From assembly GCA_016786845.1 (NCBI GenBank), contig JAEUVB010000015.1, positions 332,867 to 396,866 of the forward strand: 64,000 nt of DNA, read 5' to 3'. Position numbers and translations under genes: made by a program. This DNA comes from Chitinophagaceae bacterium. Lineage in GTDB: Bacteria > Bacteroidota > Bacteroidia > Chitinophagales > Chitinophagaceae. Under the pieces are notes generated by a model that was not told where the DNA came from, ran no database searches, and saw nothing but the letters and a program-made list of their open reading frames with translations. Shown piece by piece: positions 49,886 to 58,801 of the stretch. Every line of letters starts with the position of its first letter. Within the stretch, counting starts at the first letter, position 1.

Positions 49886-51310
49886 TTAGCGTTTTTTGGT
49901 TCTGATCTGATAATTCTCACTTTTCGTACTTTTCTGCATGTATTTTCTTGATTCTTCATCCATAGTTTCTACACTTTCAATTTTAGTGTCATAGACTGCG
50001 TTGGATTGTTGAGCTCTTTGCAATTCCGGAGAACGTTCAACCAATTTCGCTTTTTTAACCATTTGCTCATTGTTATCTTTTACAATTTGTCTGGCCTTTT
50101 CGTAATTGCCGTTATCCACCTCTTTCATAGCGTTTTCAAGACTTTCATTGACTTCGTAAAGCGCTACTTGAGCAGCTACCCATTCGCTGAAATGTTCCCT
50201 ATACGTATAATTATTTGTGGTGAATTCACATTGGTTGCGAACATTGAGGATTTGTTTGACATCTTCTCCGGGTTCGCTGTAATTCAATGTTGTATTAAAG
50301 GATACCGGATTATTGATATCGCGGTTCACCGTATAGCGAATTAGCACACCTTTTGTTTCTTCAGAAAAGATATCATGGAATCGGATGGTTAACACTCGAC
50401 CGGTTTGTTCATGTTTATAACCATGTACTTTTTCTACATTTACAAAATCGGGCAGTGTAATTTTTAGTACAGCATTTTGAGCAACGACTTCCATTAGTCC
50501 ATTGAGCTCCTTACTAAAGATGCCGGAAATTTTTTCAGGCTGATCGATAAAGTAGTAATTACCGGTGCCGTTTTCCGCCATAGCGGTCATGAGGTCTTCA
50601 TTATAATCATTCCCAACGCCAAATGTGGATATGGAAATACCTTCCTCGCGATTTTTTTGTCTTACTATACGTTCAATTTCATTCGGGTTGGTAATTCCTT
50701 CATTGGCCAATCCATCGCTGAGTAAAAGTACACGATTGATAGATGAGGATTGATAATTTTTGGCAACTTCTGCATAACCTTTCAAAGCTCCACCCATAAG
50801 GTTGGTAGAACCGCGGTCTACGATCTGGTCTATTTTGTTTTTCAAAAGCTGTTTATTATAAACATGGCCTGCAGGTTGAATGACATTGATTTCCTGATCA
50901 TAAATAACCACAGAAAGATAGTCCTCCGGATTCATTTGGTCGACAATGTACTTCGCTGCTTTTTTGGCATTTCGAATTTTCTCTCCACTCATCGATCCGC
51001 TTCGATCAATGACCACCGACAGGTTGAGGGGTACGTGTTGCGCATATTCGTTATTTTTCTTGCCGGCCTGTACTTCTACATAATAGTGTCCGGTTCTACT
51101 TTGTCGCGTATAATAATCATTTTCAAAAGAAGCAGATAAAGTCAAAGGGCCTTTGCGTTTGATCTCTTTTGCATTGGAACGATATCCGACAGTGTCTTCA
51201 TCATTCGTGATCTGATGGTCTGACATGTCGGGTCTAAAGAATGAGGATAAGGTAAGGATGGCCGCTATACCGGCGATCGCTAATACGGAAAAAAGGGTTT
51301 TCTGTTGCAT
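49886..51310 (-). CDS. secreted or membrane-anchored VWA-domain protein
   Basis: 474 residues from ATG 51310; the extended frame to 51403 gives an unlikely leader. An N-terminal hydrophobic segment (MQQKTLFSVLAIAGIAAILTL) is a signal or anchor. The von Willebrand factor A domain has a complete MIDAS metal site: VVIDRSGSMSG, the Thr in RGSTNLMGG and LLSDGLANEG. A beta-rich region with KITLPDFVNVEKVHGY follows, as in YfbK-like proteins. The last 100 residues are helical and charged. YfbK-type proteins of Bacteroidota often bear plug-like leaders, but this one does not. Function unknown; adhesive or assembly roles are typical for the family. Confidence 0.85.
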   Translation of the reverse strand: MQQKTLFSVLAIAGIAAILTLSSFFRPDMSDHQITNDEDTVGYRSNAKEIKRKGPLTLSASFENDYYTRQSRTGHYYVEVQAGKKNNEYAQHVPLNLSVVIDRSGSMSGEKIRNAKKAAKYIVDQMNPEDYLSVVIYDQEINVIQPAGHVYNKQLLKNKIDQIVDRGSTNLMGGALKGYAEVAKNYQSSSINRVLLLSDGLANEGITNPNEIERIVRQKNREEGISISTFGVGNDYNEDLMTAMAENGTGNYYFIDQPEKISGIFSKELNGLMEVVAQNAVLKITLPDFVNVEKVHGYKHEQTGRVLTIRFHDIFSEETKGVLIRYTVNRDINNPVSFNTTLNYSEPGEDVKQILNVRNQCEFTTNNYTYREHFSEWVAAQVALYEVNESLENAMKEVDNGNYEKARQIVKDNNEQMVKKAKLVERSPELQRAQQSNAVYDTKIESVETMDEESRKYMQKSTKSENYQIRTKKR

Positions 51311-51421
51311 ATGATTTTGTTTTAATTGTTGTTGACTGAATACAGGATGTAAATCGATATAGAATTCCACAAACGGATTCAAATTTTTTTTAAATGGGTT
51401 CAATTTTTTTTGAATTAATTA

Positions 51422-51985
51422 TTGGTGAAAAGCTATCTTTATCTTGTGGATTTTAGTCCGATTAAAATTGTTGTCATCGGAGGTGAAAGTACAGGTAAAA
51501 GCACCCTGTGTGATCAGTTATCGAAATCATTAAATTGTCCATGGGTGGCGGAATTTGCCCGTGAATATTTAGAAGAAATTGGAAGGCCCTATCAGCAGCA
51601 AGACTTAGTGGAAATAGCAAAGGGGCAATTAACACATGAAGATGAAGCGTGTTCACTCGCAAGTAAAATTTTGATCTGCGATACAGATTTGAATGTGATT
51701 AAAGTATGGAGTGAGCACTGTTATGGAACTTGCCACCCATTTATTTTAAATCAAATTGCATGGAGGCGCTATCATGCCTACATTTTACTGACTCCGGATT
51801 TGCCTTGGGTAGCCGATCCACTCAGAGAGCACCCTGATCAAATAGATCGTAATTATTTCTTTCGGATTTATTTGGATATCGTTCAAAACTCAGGCCTTCC
51901 ATTTAAAGTGGTTGAAGGAGATGGCCACAAACGATTTCAAAAGTCACTTCATTTTATTGAAAGTTTACAAAAAACAGTATATTAG
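51422..51985 (+). CDS. NadR-type ATPase, probable ribosylnicotinamide kinase domain
   Basis: 187 residues from TTG 51422 (GTG 51425 also possible). P-loop IGGESTGKSTL is followed by WVAEFAREYLEEIGR, DLVEIAKGQ and ILICDTDLNVIKVWSEHCYG, the conserved blocks of the AAA_28/NadR kinase domain. NadR proteins phosphorylate nicotinamide riboside to NMN in NAD salvage. The nucleotidyltransferase and repressor domains of the enteric NadR are absent, so this is a stand-alone kinase. In Bacteroidota it often accompanies PnuC, which is not seen here. The 3' end is 13 bases from the start of the cytochrome gene. Confidence 0.85.
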   Translation: MVKSYLYLVDFSPIKIVVIGGESTGKSTLCDQLSKSLNCPWVAEFAREYLEEIGRPYQQQDLVEIAKGQLTHEDEACSLASKILICDTDLNVIKVWSEHCYGTCHPFILNQIAWRRYHAYILLTPDLPWVADPLREHPDQIDRNYFFRIYLDIVQNSGLPFKVVEGDGHKRFQKSLHFIESLQKTVY

Positions 51986-51998
51986 CAAAAAAAATACC

Positions 51999-52421
51999 AT
52001 GAAGAAAATCCTGATTCTCGGTCTAATTTCTATGACCATAATCACCATGAACAATTGTTCTCCCAAAACAGCCAAGAAAACTACGACCGCTGCTGAACCT
52101 GCAAAGCCGGCAGAGAGACCTGCTCCAAAGCCTGTGGTTAATAATACACCTCCTGCCAATACCAATAATGCGAAACCTTGGGAAGGTAAAACAACAGAGG
52201 AACAAGTGAAAATGTATAGCGCAATGAGTGATCAGCGTAAAGATATGGGTGGTACAATATACAAAACCAATTGCGGTAAATGTCATAAGCTCTATGAACC
52301 GGGCTCCAGAAATATGGAGGAGTGGTTGAAAATTATGCCTAAAATGGGACAGAATGCTAAATTATCTGATACGGATTATATGATGCTTTGCTCATGGTTG
52401 ACGCAAAATGCTAAAAAGTAA
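51999..52421 (+). CDS. monohaem c-type cytochrome lipoprotein
   Basis: 140 residues from ATG 51999. A lipoprotein signal ends in TMNNC. A Pro/Ala/Lys-rich linker (about 25-65) leads to a small cytochrome c domain with the haem motif CGKCH and a possible axial Met in KIMPKMG. The protein should be anchored in the envelope and exposed to the periplasm through the linker. It resembles the small electron-carrier or cytochrome-like lipoproteins of Bacteroidota. The electron partner is unknown. A strong bidirectional terminator follows at 52439. Confidence 0.85.
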   Translation: MKKILILGLISMTIITMNNCSPKTAKKTTTAAEPAKPAERPAPKPVVNNTPPANTNNAKPWEGKTTEEQVKMYSAMSDQRKDMGGTIYKTNCGKCHKLYEPGSRNMEEWLKIMPKMGQNAKLSDTDYMMLCSWLTQNAKK

Positions 52422-52438
52422 TTTGATTATAGTATAAT

Positions 52439-52468
52439 AAAAAAGGCTGCAGAAATGCAGCCTTTTTT
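52439..52468. terminator. strong bidirectional intrinsic terminator
   Basis: Perfect arms GGCTGCA (52445-52451) and TGCAGCC (52456-52462) with a GAAA tetraloop, flanked by A6 and T6. It serves the plus-strand cytochrome gene and the minus-strand citrate synthase gene. Confidence 0.95.
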
Positions 52469-52486
52469 GATGGGTTAATTTTTTTA

Positions 52487-53809
52487 TTATTCAAGTGAGC
52501 TGATTTCTTTATTCAACCACTGTTTTACCTGGACGGTAGTCACAGATTTTGGTCTTTCAATCGGGAAGCCATAAACTCGATCCCAACAAAGACTGGCGAG
52601 CACACCAAGAGCTCTGGATACACCAAACATAACGGTGTAAAAATCTTCTTCGATCAATCCATAATGTTTAAGGAGTGCGCCGGAGTGGGCATCCACATTA
52701 GGCCAAGGGTTCTTGATTTTGCCGGTTGATTCAAGTATAGGAGGAACGACTTCATATACATTCCATACGGTTTGTACTAATGGGTCATCCGGACAATATT
52801 TCTTAGCAAATTCCATTTGGGCAGTGAATCGCGGATCGGTTTTGCGAAGTACTGCATGTCCATACCCTGGAACTACTTTGCCTTGAGTCAGGGTTTTTTT
52901 AACGTATTCAGCAATTTGTTCTTTGCTGGGTTGATCCGTATTTAATTCAGCATTCATTTCTTCGATCCAGCGGATCACTTCCTGGTTGGCCAAACCATGC
53001 AAGGGGCCTGCCAGTCCATTCATGCCTGCTGCAAAAGCAAGATAAGGGTCGCTGAGCGCTGAACCAACAAGGTGTGTGGTATGAGCGCTTACATTACCTC
53101 CTTCGTGATCTGCATGTATCGTTAAGTATAAACGCATCAACTCACGGAATCCTTCATCTTCAAACCCTAACATATGGGCAAAATTTGCAGCCCAGTCCAA
53201 CATGCCGTTAGGCTGGATATGATCACCATTGCGATATTTGCGTCTGTAGATGTAAGCGGCAATGCGCGGCAGACGTGCGATCAGATTCATAGTGTCTTCA
53301 TATACATAGGACCAATATTCTTTTTTATTGATCCCTTCATTATATGCTTTAGCAAACAGTGATTCAGTTTGCAGGGCCATGATGCCAATGCCAAACTGTG
53401 TCATGGGGTGAGTATGAATCGGAAGCGATTCAATGGCGTCAAATACATAATTTGGAACGTGAGAACGACGGCCAAACACTGCAGATAAATGCTCCACATC
53501 ATCCTGACTTGGAATTTCTCCGACCAACATCAGATGAAATAGGCCTTCCGGCAAGGGTTGTGAGCCACCTTCTGCGTGCGGCATTTTCTCTACAAGTTCG
53601 GGGATAGAATAACCGCGAAATCGGATTCCTTCATTGGCATCCAATAAAGAAGTTTCAGTCACCAATCCAACGATCCCGCGCATACCTTGGTATACCTGTG
53701 ATAATGTGACGGTATCGACAACCGTATCACCTTTTTCCTTGATTAAGGTTTTAATTTCTTCAGCATTTTTAATGGCTGTTTCGTAAAAATGTTCTTTTAG
53801 TCTTCCCAT
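52487..53809 (-). CDS. gltA: citrate synthase, eukaryote-like (si) type
   Basis: 440 residues from ATG 53809 (a start four codons earlier is possible). The active-site residues of pig citrate synthase are in place: His in [13 protein letters not shown], His in [14 protein letters not shown] and Asp in [10 protein letters not shown]. The [11 protein letters not shown] and [15 protein letters not shown] blocks are of the mitochondrial-type subfamily and differ from the E. coli-type hexameric enzyme, which has an N-terminal beta domain. It condenses acetyl-CoA and oxaloacetate in the TCA cycle. A -7 box TACTTTTG lies 34 bases upstream. Confidence 0.95.
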   Translation of the reverse strand: MGRLKEHFYETAIKNAEEIKTLIKEKGDTVVDTVTLSQVYQGMRGIVGLVTETSLLDANEGIRFRGYSIPELVEKMPHAEGGSQPLPEGLFHLMLVGEIPSQDDVEHLSAVFGRRSHVPNYVFDAIESLPIHTHPMTQFGIGIMALQTESLFAKAYNEGINKKEYWSYVYEDTMNLIARLPRIAAYIYRRKYRNGDHIQPNGMLDWAANFAHMLGFEDEGFRELMRLYLTIHADHEGGNVSAHTTHLVGSALSDPYLAFAAGMNGLAGPLHGLANQEVIRWIEEMNAELNTDQPSKEQIAEYVKKTLTQGKVVPGYGHAVLRKTDPRFTAQMEFAKKYCPDDPLVQTVWNVYEVVPPILESTGKIKNPWPNVDAHSGALLKHYGLIEEDFYTVMFGVSRALGVLASLCWDRVYGFPIERPKSVTTVQVKQWLNKEISSLE

Positions 53810-53843
53810 ATGATGATGCAATTAGGTTAAAAAAATTGCCGCA

Positions 53844-53851
53844 CAAAAGTA
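53844..53851 (-). promoter_or_regulatory. -7 promoter box of citrate synthase
   Basis: Minus-strand TACTTTTG, a perfect TAnnTTTG box, upstream of the ATG at 53809. Confidence 0.5.
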
Positions 53852-53902
53852 AGTAGAAAGAGACTAAAGCCCTAAAATTAAAAGGTAAAACACCGATTAA
53901 TT

Positions 53903-54247
53903 TTATTTATTCACCTTAGCCTGCATAATGATATACTCGGACAAAATGGATTGATATATGGAATCCAGTAAATCGGGGCGTTGTTTATACCAGTTGATAC
54001 TTGTTTTGAACTGTGCTTCCGTTACCCGGTGCTTGCGCAAAATATCTGCATTAAAACGAAGTAGAGAGTCTTGGTTTTTGAGGTCAGCGCCTTTATTTCC
54101 GGGGATTTGCTGAGCATATGACTCGGCCAAATGCATGTCCAATAACACACCGCTCATTTGTTTTAAGGAGAGGATATTTTCTTTCTCCTTACAAGATTGA
54201 CCAATCAGCAGAAGTATAAAAAATAGGTAAAAAAGGACTCTGTACAT
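53903..54247 (-). CDS. DUF4296 lipoprotein
   Basis: 114 residues with a lipoprotein signal ending in IGQSC (C19). The mature part is helical: LSLKQMSGVLLDMHLAESYA, then FNADILRKHRVTEAQFKTSINWY and LDSIYQSILSEYIIMQ, the DUF4296 pattern, a Bacteroidota-only family of unknown role. It lies 3 bases after the DUF4835 gene and is the last gene of the bamD-rpoZ-coaBC-DUF4835 unit, so it may belong to the envelope side of that cluster. Confidence 0.83.
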   Translation of the reverse strand: MYRVLFYLFFILLLIGQSCKEKENILSLKQMSGVLLDMHLAESYAQQIPGNKGADLKNQDSLLRFNADILRKHRVTEAQFKTSINWYKQRPDLLDSIYQSILSEYIIMQAKVNK

Positions 54248-54250
54248 CGT

Positions 54251-55171
54251 CTATCTTAGAAGTTCAGCATATTTTCCCGCGTTCGAGACATCCAATACAG
54301 ATAATATTTGAATGATTTTCTGCTTGTCAGGCATAGGCGTTTCAGCCAGAAAGTTTTGTAATTCCTCGCTTTTAGCGTTGAAGAAGAACTGCATCCACAT
54401 ACTGGACGGGTTTTCGTTATTAATTTTTTGGAGTATAGGGAACAAACTATTTATGGTGTTCCGAGCTGTTTCACTGTCACTGCTCATTAAATCCATGCCC
54501 TGACGATGGTATTTGTAAAAAACATCCCTCATTTCCGCAAATCTTACATTGACGATTTGATCTATGAGCCAAAATCTATTTCGCTGGCTTTCGGTGGCCT
54601 TCCATCCACTAATGGCTTTGAACTCCGGTGCATTGTTGGCAATATTTTGTGCCTTTGAAAAAAAATCAGTACCGGACTTAAATGCAAAACTGTCATAATC
54701 GAGCCCCAGTATGATATAGCAATAATAGGCAACTATAGCCGGCAAATTAGAAATCAATGCATCATTTCCGGCTACCCGATTGTCGTTAAATTCTATAGGT
54801 TGAAACTGAATGTATTTAAAGGCCACATCTTTATCTATAAAATTGACCAATGAAGAAGTATAGGATGTATTGAAAACAGGTCGCGTTGCCTGAATAGAAA
54901 TCCTTCCCTGAAATCCGCCTTCGACGCCTTCGATATTTTTATTGATGATCAGAGTAAGATTACAATCAATTTTTTCCTTACTGTCAAAATTGTCGTTTCC
55001 CCATTTACGGGTATTGATGAATTCCGTTAAGGATTGTTCCAATGTTTTGAAAACTTTAGGATCTGTTCCCTGAACTTGATCGGCGATCACAGTGACTTTG
55101 GCATTCAACTCCTGAGCTTGAAGTGAATACCCCGACAGTATAAGGATGGTCAGCAACCATATTTGTTTCAT
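54251..55171 (-). CDS. DUF4835 protein
   Basis: 306 residues from ATG 55171; an in-frame start at 55240 would give an extra leader. A signal peptide ends near SLQAQ. The mature part, from ELNAKVTVIADQVQGTDPKVFKTLEQSLTEFINTRKW to the helical tail, matches DUF4835. Its position directly after coaBC is conserved in Bacteroidota. Function unknown; periplasmic or outer-membrane associated by its signal. Confidence 0.87.
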   Translation of the reverse strand: MKQIWLLTILILSGYSLQAQELNAKVTVIADQVQGTDPKVFKTLEQSLTEFINTRKWGNDNFDSKEKIDCNLTLIINKNIEGVEGGFQGRISIQATRPVFNTSYTSSLVNFIDKDVAFKYIQFQPIEFNDNRVAGNDALISNLPAIVAYYCYIILGLDYDSFAFKSGTDFFSKAQNIANNAPEFKAISGWKATESQRNRFWLIDQIVNVRFAEMRDVFYKYHRQGMDLMSSDSETARNTINSLFPILQKINNENPSSMWMQFFFNAKSEELQNFLAETPMPDKQKIIQILSVLDVSNAGKYAELLR

Positions 55172-55243
55172 GAGGTATGGAATTGGTGAAAGAAAATGAG
55201 AAATTTTTTCATAGGATTTTCGTTCAAACAGCGCCTTCACATT

Positions 55244-56449
55244 TTATAAATTATTTTTCAAACGGAGGCCTTCAATTATTTTTTCGACAATATCAGATGC
55301 CACTTCGGTTTTGCTTTTTAATGAATAGGCTGTTTCGGTTCCATTTTGTTCAAAAATACTAATTTTATTGGTATCCGTTGCAAAACCCGCACCCGAATCA
55401 CGAAGGGAATTGAGTACAATAAAATCAGCATTTTTTTCTTTCAATTTATTCAAGGCATATGTTTTCTCATCATGGTTTTCAAGCGCAAAACCGACCAAAA
55501 CCTGGTGATTTTTTTTGATGCCGCCTAGGAATTTAAGGATGTCTTTGGTTTTAGTGAGTTGCAATTCGAACGTGTCGTCCTTTTTTTTGATTTTTTCAGA
55601 TGAAATGTTCACAGGGGTATAATCCGCTACAGCGGCTGCCATGACTGCAATGTCCTGATTCGGAAATAAAGACACAGCAGTCTGAAACATTTGCTCCGCA
55701 GAGACTACCCTGTGGGTTGAAATGCCGGTATGATGAGCGCTCAAGGAGGTGGGGCCTAAAATTAAATTGACCTTACAACCCATGGACGCTAATGTTTCCG
55801 CTATGGCAATACCCATTTTGCCTGTACTATAATTACCAATAAAACGTACAGGATCCAGGTTTTCGTACGTAGGGCCCGCCGTAACAATTGCTGTTTTGCC
55901 GGCTAATGCGTTCTTATCGTTGAAAAAATTCTCCAGATTCTCGATAATCGTTTCCGGTTCAGCCATCCTTCCCATCCCTGTTAAACCGCTGGCCAATTCA
56001 CCAAATTCTGCTTGTATCAATCGATTGCCATAGGTTGCCAGTCGGGTAAGATTTTGTTGCAGACTCGGGTGATGCCACATGTCTTCATCCATGGCCGGCG
56101 CTATGAATACGGGGCAAGTCGCTGAAAGATAAACTGCCAACAACAAATTGTCACAGAGCCCGTTCGACATTTTAGCTATCGTATTGCAGGAAGCAGGGGC
56201 TATCAACATGATATCGGCCCAGCGACCCAACATGACATGATTCGACCAGGTATTATCAGCAGTCATGTCCACCAGAACCGGATTTTTGGACAGGGTACCT
56301 AAAACCAGTGGTGAAACAAATTGAGTTGCCGAGGTTGTCATGATTATTTTAACCTCAGCACCTTGTTTAATCAATAATCTAACCAAGATGGGTATTTTAT
56401 AGGCCGCTATACTGCCGCTGATCCCAATTAATATTTTTTTACCTTTCAT
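55244..56449 (-). CDS. coaBC: bifunctional phosphopantothenoylcysteine decarboxylase / synthetase CoaBC
   Basis: 401 residues. The N-terminal flavoprotein (CoaC) domain shows GISGSIAAYKIP, MTTSATQFVSP, NHVMLGRWADIMLIAPASCNTIAKM with the catalytic His, and PAMDEDMW. The C-terminal CoaB domain (about 188-400) has VTAGPTYENLDPVRFIGNYSTGKMG and the dimerisation and nucleotide motifs to LIVLNS-like FIVLNSL. The enzyme joins cysteine to 4-phosphopantothenate and decarboxylates the product in coenzyme A synthesis. It lies upstream of the DUF4835 gene (72-base gap) and downstream of rpoZ on the same strand. Confidence 0.95.
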   Translation of the reverse strand: MKGKKILIGISGSIAAYKIPILVRLLIKQGAEVKIIMTTSATQFVSPLVLGTLSKNPVLVDMTADNTWSNHVMLGRWADIMLIAPASCNTIAKMSNGLCDNLLLAVYLSATCPVFIAPAMDEDMWHHPSLQQNLTRLATYGNRLIQAEFGELASGLTGMGRMAEPETIIENLENFFNDKNALAGKTAIVTAGPTYENLDPVRFIGNYSTGKMGIAIAETLASMGCKVNLILGPTSLSAHHTGISTHRVVSAEQMFQTAVSLFPNQDIAVMAAAVADYTPVNISSEKIKKKDDTFELQLTKTKDILKFLGGIKKNHQVLVGFALENHDEKTYALNKLKEKNADFIVLNSLRDSGAGFATDTNKISIFEQNGTETAYSLKSKTEVASDIVEKIIEGLRLKNNL

Positions 56450-56679
56450 CGGTTAGGTCAATTAGTTTTCCGAAAATGAATACTTAAAATCCAATAAATA
56501 CAAAGATGCAGGATTTGTGGAGATATATAAAGCTTGATCGCCATAAACTATAAAGTAGGCTGCTCAAATATAATTGAATGTGTAGAGATTCGTTCAGTCT
56601 AAGGCAGAAGATAAACAATTATCCATGCAGAAAAGCCAGGAAAATCATCCGATAAACTAAAAAGAGGAGAAAATTACAA

Positions 56680-57009
56680 TTAATCTTCGCGTTTGCGATA
56701 GTAGATTTTATCGTTTAGCAGGTCATGCGTAGCTTGTATTGAAGGATTGGCCATACGCTCATAAAAACGAGAAATTTCAATTTGCTCTTTGTTTTCATTG
56801 ATTTCTTCCAAATTGTCGTTCAAACTACCAAACTCCTCCAACTTGCGATGCAGTTCGTCTTTGATCTTGGTATTGATCTGATTGGCCCGCTTGGCAATAA
56901 TAGCAATAGACTCATAAATATTACCCGTTTTGGCCTGTATCGATGAAAGATCTCTGGCTTCAATGGTCGGATTGGTCGTATTGATCAATAATTTTTTTAT
57001 TTGGGTCAT
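56680..57009 (-). CDS. rpoZ: Bacteroidota-type RNA polymerase omega-like subunit
   Basis: 109 residues. The segment ARDLSSIQAKTGNIYESIAIIAKRANQINTKIKDELHRKLEEF fits the omega family form found in Bacteroidota, where the GNxYESxxIIAKRAxQI helix docks on beta-prime. It begins inside the bamD stop (ATGA overlap), a gene order typical of this phylum. Omega helps assemble RNA polymerase. The C-terminal third is charged and helical. Confidence 0.85.
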   Translation of the reverse strand: MTQIKKLLINTTNPTIEARDLSSIQAKTGNIYESIAIIAKRANQINTKIKDELHRKLEEFGSLNDNLEEINENKEQIEISRFYERMANPSIQATHDLLNDKIYYRKRED

Positions 57010-57809
57010 GACTTACTGATTTTTTTAATAGCCTGCAAAGATAAGGAATTTATTTTCTCAATCTCACTTCTGTATTGGCTTTTTGGGAATTTTGTAATAA
57101 ACTCGTTATAGTCAGCGATGGCACGGCTATAACGCTCTTCCTGTTTTTCCGGAATACTGTTTTGGGCGTATTTATAGCTGGAACGTGCAATCATATATTG
57201 ATAATAATCGGCATTTTTGGAATCCGGATAGGTCCTTAGAATCTGCTCAAATGAAACGGCAGAGGCTTTATATTGCCCAATTTTGAAGTACAATTCTGCA
57301 CCATAAACATCTTTATCTTCTAATTTCTGACGTTGTTCGTCGATCAGCTTGTTGGCGTCTTTAACGCGCTTTGAAGTGGGATGAGTATTTACAAAAGCCT
57401 GTAATTCTCCAATAGACTTTACGGTATTGGATTGATCCAAGGTATGATTGGGTGAAAGTCGATACAAACAAACACTGTTCAGATATTCACATTCTTCAGC
57501 CTTGGGGGATTTGGGAAAAAGGTCGGCAAAATTTTTAAAGTGGTACGAAGCCGCTAAATAGTCCTGATTATTGTAGAATGTAAAGGCATATTTATAATAA
57601 ATCGTCTCAAAACTCTTGGTCCCTTTATATACAGTAAGCAGTTCCTCATACAATGTATTGGCCTTCCCAAATTGTTTGCGGTCGTAAAATTCATCGGCTT
57701 TCTGCAATTTGTAAGCATAGTCTTTACTTTTTTGAATTTTTTCAAAACTGTTTTTACAAGCTGTAAATAAGCTTAGGCTGATAAGAATGGCCAGTAATCG
57801 TACGTTCAT
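57006..57809 (-). CDS. bamD: outer membrane assembly lipoprotein BamD
   Basis: 267 residues from ATG 57809. A lipoprotein signal ends in LFTAC. Five TPR-like helical pairs follow, including YYKYAFTFYNNQDYLAASYHFKNF and the RYSRAIADYNEFITKFPKS repeat. BamD is an essential lipoprotein of the BAM complex, which folds beta-barrels into the outer membrane. A promoter with TTG and TATATTTG elements lies immediately upstream and is almost leaderless. It heads the bamD-rpoZ-coaBC-DUF4835-DUF4296 cluster. Confidence 0.9.
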   Translation of the reverse strand: MNVRLLAILISLSLFTACKNSFEKIQKSKDYAYKLQKADEFYDRKQFGKANTLYEELLTVYKGTKSFETIYYKYAFTFYNNQDYLAASYHFKNFADLFPKSPKAEECEYLNSVCLYRLSPNHTLDQSNTVKSIGELQAFVNTHPTSKRVKDANKLIDEQRQKLEDKDVYGAELYFKIGQYKASAVSFEQILRTYPDSKNADYYQYMIARSSYKYAQNSIPEKQEERYSRAIADYNEFITKFPKSQYRSEIEKINSLSLQAIKKISKS

Positions 57810-57818
57810 GGAAGGGCA

Positions 57819-57847
57819 CAAATATAAGGTTCATGGTCAATAAGCAA
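57819..57847 (-). promoter_or_regulatory. promoter of the bamD cluster
   Basis: Minus-strand TTG (57847-57845), 18-base spacer, and -7 box TATATTTG (57826-57819), ending 9 bases before the chosen bamD ATG. A good match to the Bacteroidota housekeeping promoter. Confidence 0.6.
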
Positions 57848-57923
57848 GACAAAGAAATGTTATAATTTGTTAAACGCCTTGAAGTTTGGGCAATATAAAT
57901 ATTCCCAAGCAGACCCTAAATAG

Positions 57924-57931
57924 TACATTTG
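57924..57931 (+). promoter_or_regulatory. -7 promoter box of the rhomboid gene, likely leaderless
   Basis: TACATTTG with only four bases to the ATG at 57936, the same arrangement as at ridA. Confidence 0.55.
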
Positions 57932-57935
57932 CGCC

Positions 57936-58799
57936 ATGGAATTCCGCCCGACCCGATACGATGTGGTCCCTACGGTCGTTAAAAATCTGCTGATTATTAA
58001 TGTACTTTTATTTCTTGCTACGATTGTTATTGGCCGAACAGGGACAGATATTTCTGAATATTTGGCACTCCACCACTGGTATTCCGACAAGTTTCAGATT
58101 TGGCAACTCATTACCCATATGTTTATGCATGGTAATGTGTCGGGTCCTATGCCGGATTACGAAGGAGGAGTAATGCATTTATTTTCAAACATGTTTGCAT
58201 TGTGGATGTTTGGCAGTCTGCTTGAAAATTATTTCGGGCCAAAACGATTTCTAAGCTTCTACCTATTGTGCGGTATGGGTGCGGCACTATTTCATCTTGG
58301 AGTCTTGACATACGAATTTGGGATTATTAAAGATGCTATAGCAGAATTTCAAGCCAATCCGACTTACAAGCAATATAGTATCTGGTTATCCCAAAGCCAT
58401 ATTTCGCCCGGTTCAGAATTTGGTCAGGCTTTACATTCGTTAAAGTTGGAATGGATGAATAGCCCGATGGATGATAGTTTTGTCAGCCGCGCCGGTGAGA
58501 GATTGCAACTCTACTATAGTGGAATGGTGGATCAAGCTACGGTGGGGGCTTCCGGAGCTGTTTTTGGAATTCTTTTTGGTTTCGGATACTTGTTTCCCAA
58601 TACACTGATTTATCTCTATTTCTTTTTCCCGATGAAGGCGAAATATTTTATTGCTTTATATGCATTATTCGAACTTTATGCAGGGGTTAGAAATAGTGCC
58701 GGGGATAATATTGCTCATTTTGCTCACTTGGGTGGCATGGTGATCGCTTTTATAATTTTAAAAATATGGCAAAGGTCAAACTCTAAAACTCGCTTTTGA
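57936..58799 (+). CDS. rhomboid intramembrane serine protease, active-type
   Basis: 287 residues with six or more hydrophobic helices. The oxyanion HxxxN of helix 2 is H81-LFS-N85. The catalytic serine is S206 in ATVGASGAVFG and the catalytic histidine H264 in IAHFAHLGGM. Rhomboids cut membrane proteins within or near a transmembrane helix. An unusually long hydrophilic insert (about 120-200) separates helix 3 from helix 4. The gene overlaps the region of the second rhomboid-like gene and both should be co-transcribed. The promoter box abuts the start codon. Confidence 0.92.
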   Translation: MEFRPTRYDVVPTVVKNLLIINVLLFLATIVIGRTGTDISEYLALHHWYSDKFQIWQLITHMFMHGNVSGPMPDYEGGVMHLFSNMFALWMFGSLLENYFGPKRFLSFYLLCGMGAALFHLGVLTYEFGIIKDAIAEFQANPTYKQYSIWLSQSHISPGSEFGQALHSLKLEWMNSPMDDSFVSRAGERLQLYYSGMVDQATVGASGAVFGILFGFGYLFPNTLIYLYFFFPMKAKYFIALYALFELYAGVRNSAGDNIAHFAHLGGMVIAFIILKIWQRSNSKTRF

Positions 58800-58801
58800 A
58801 A

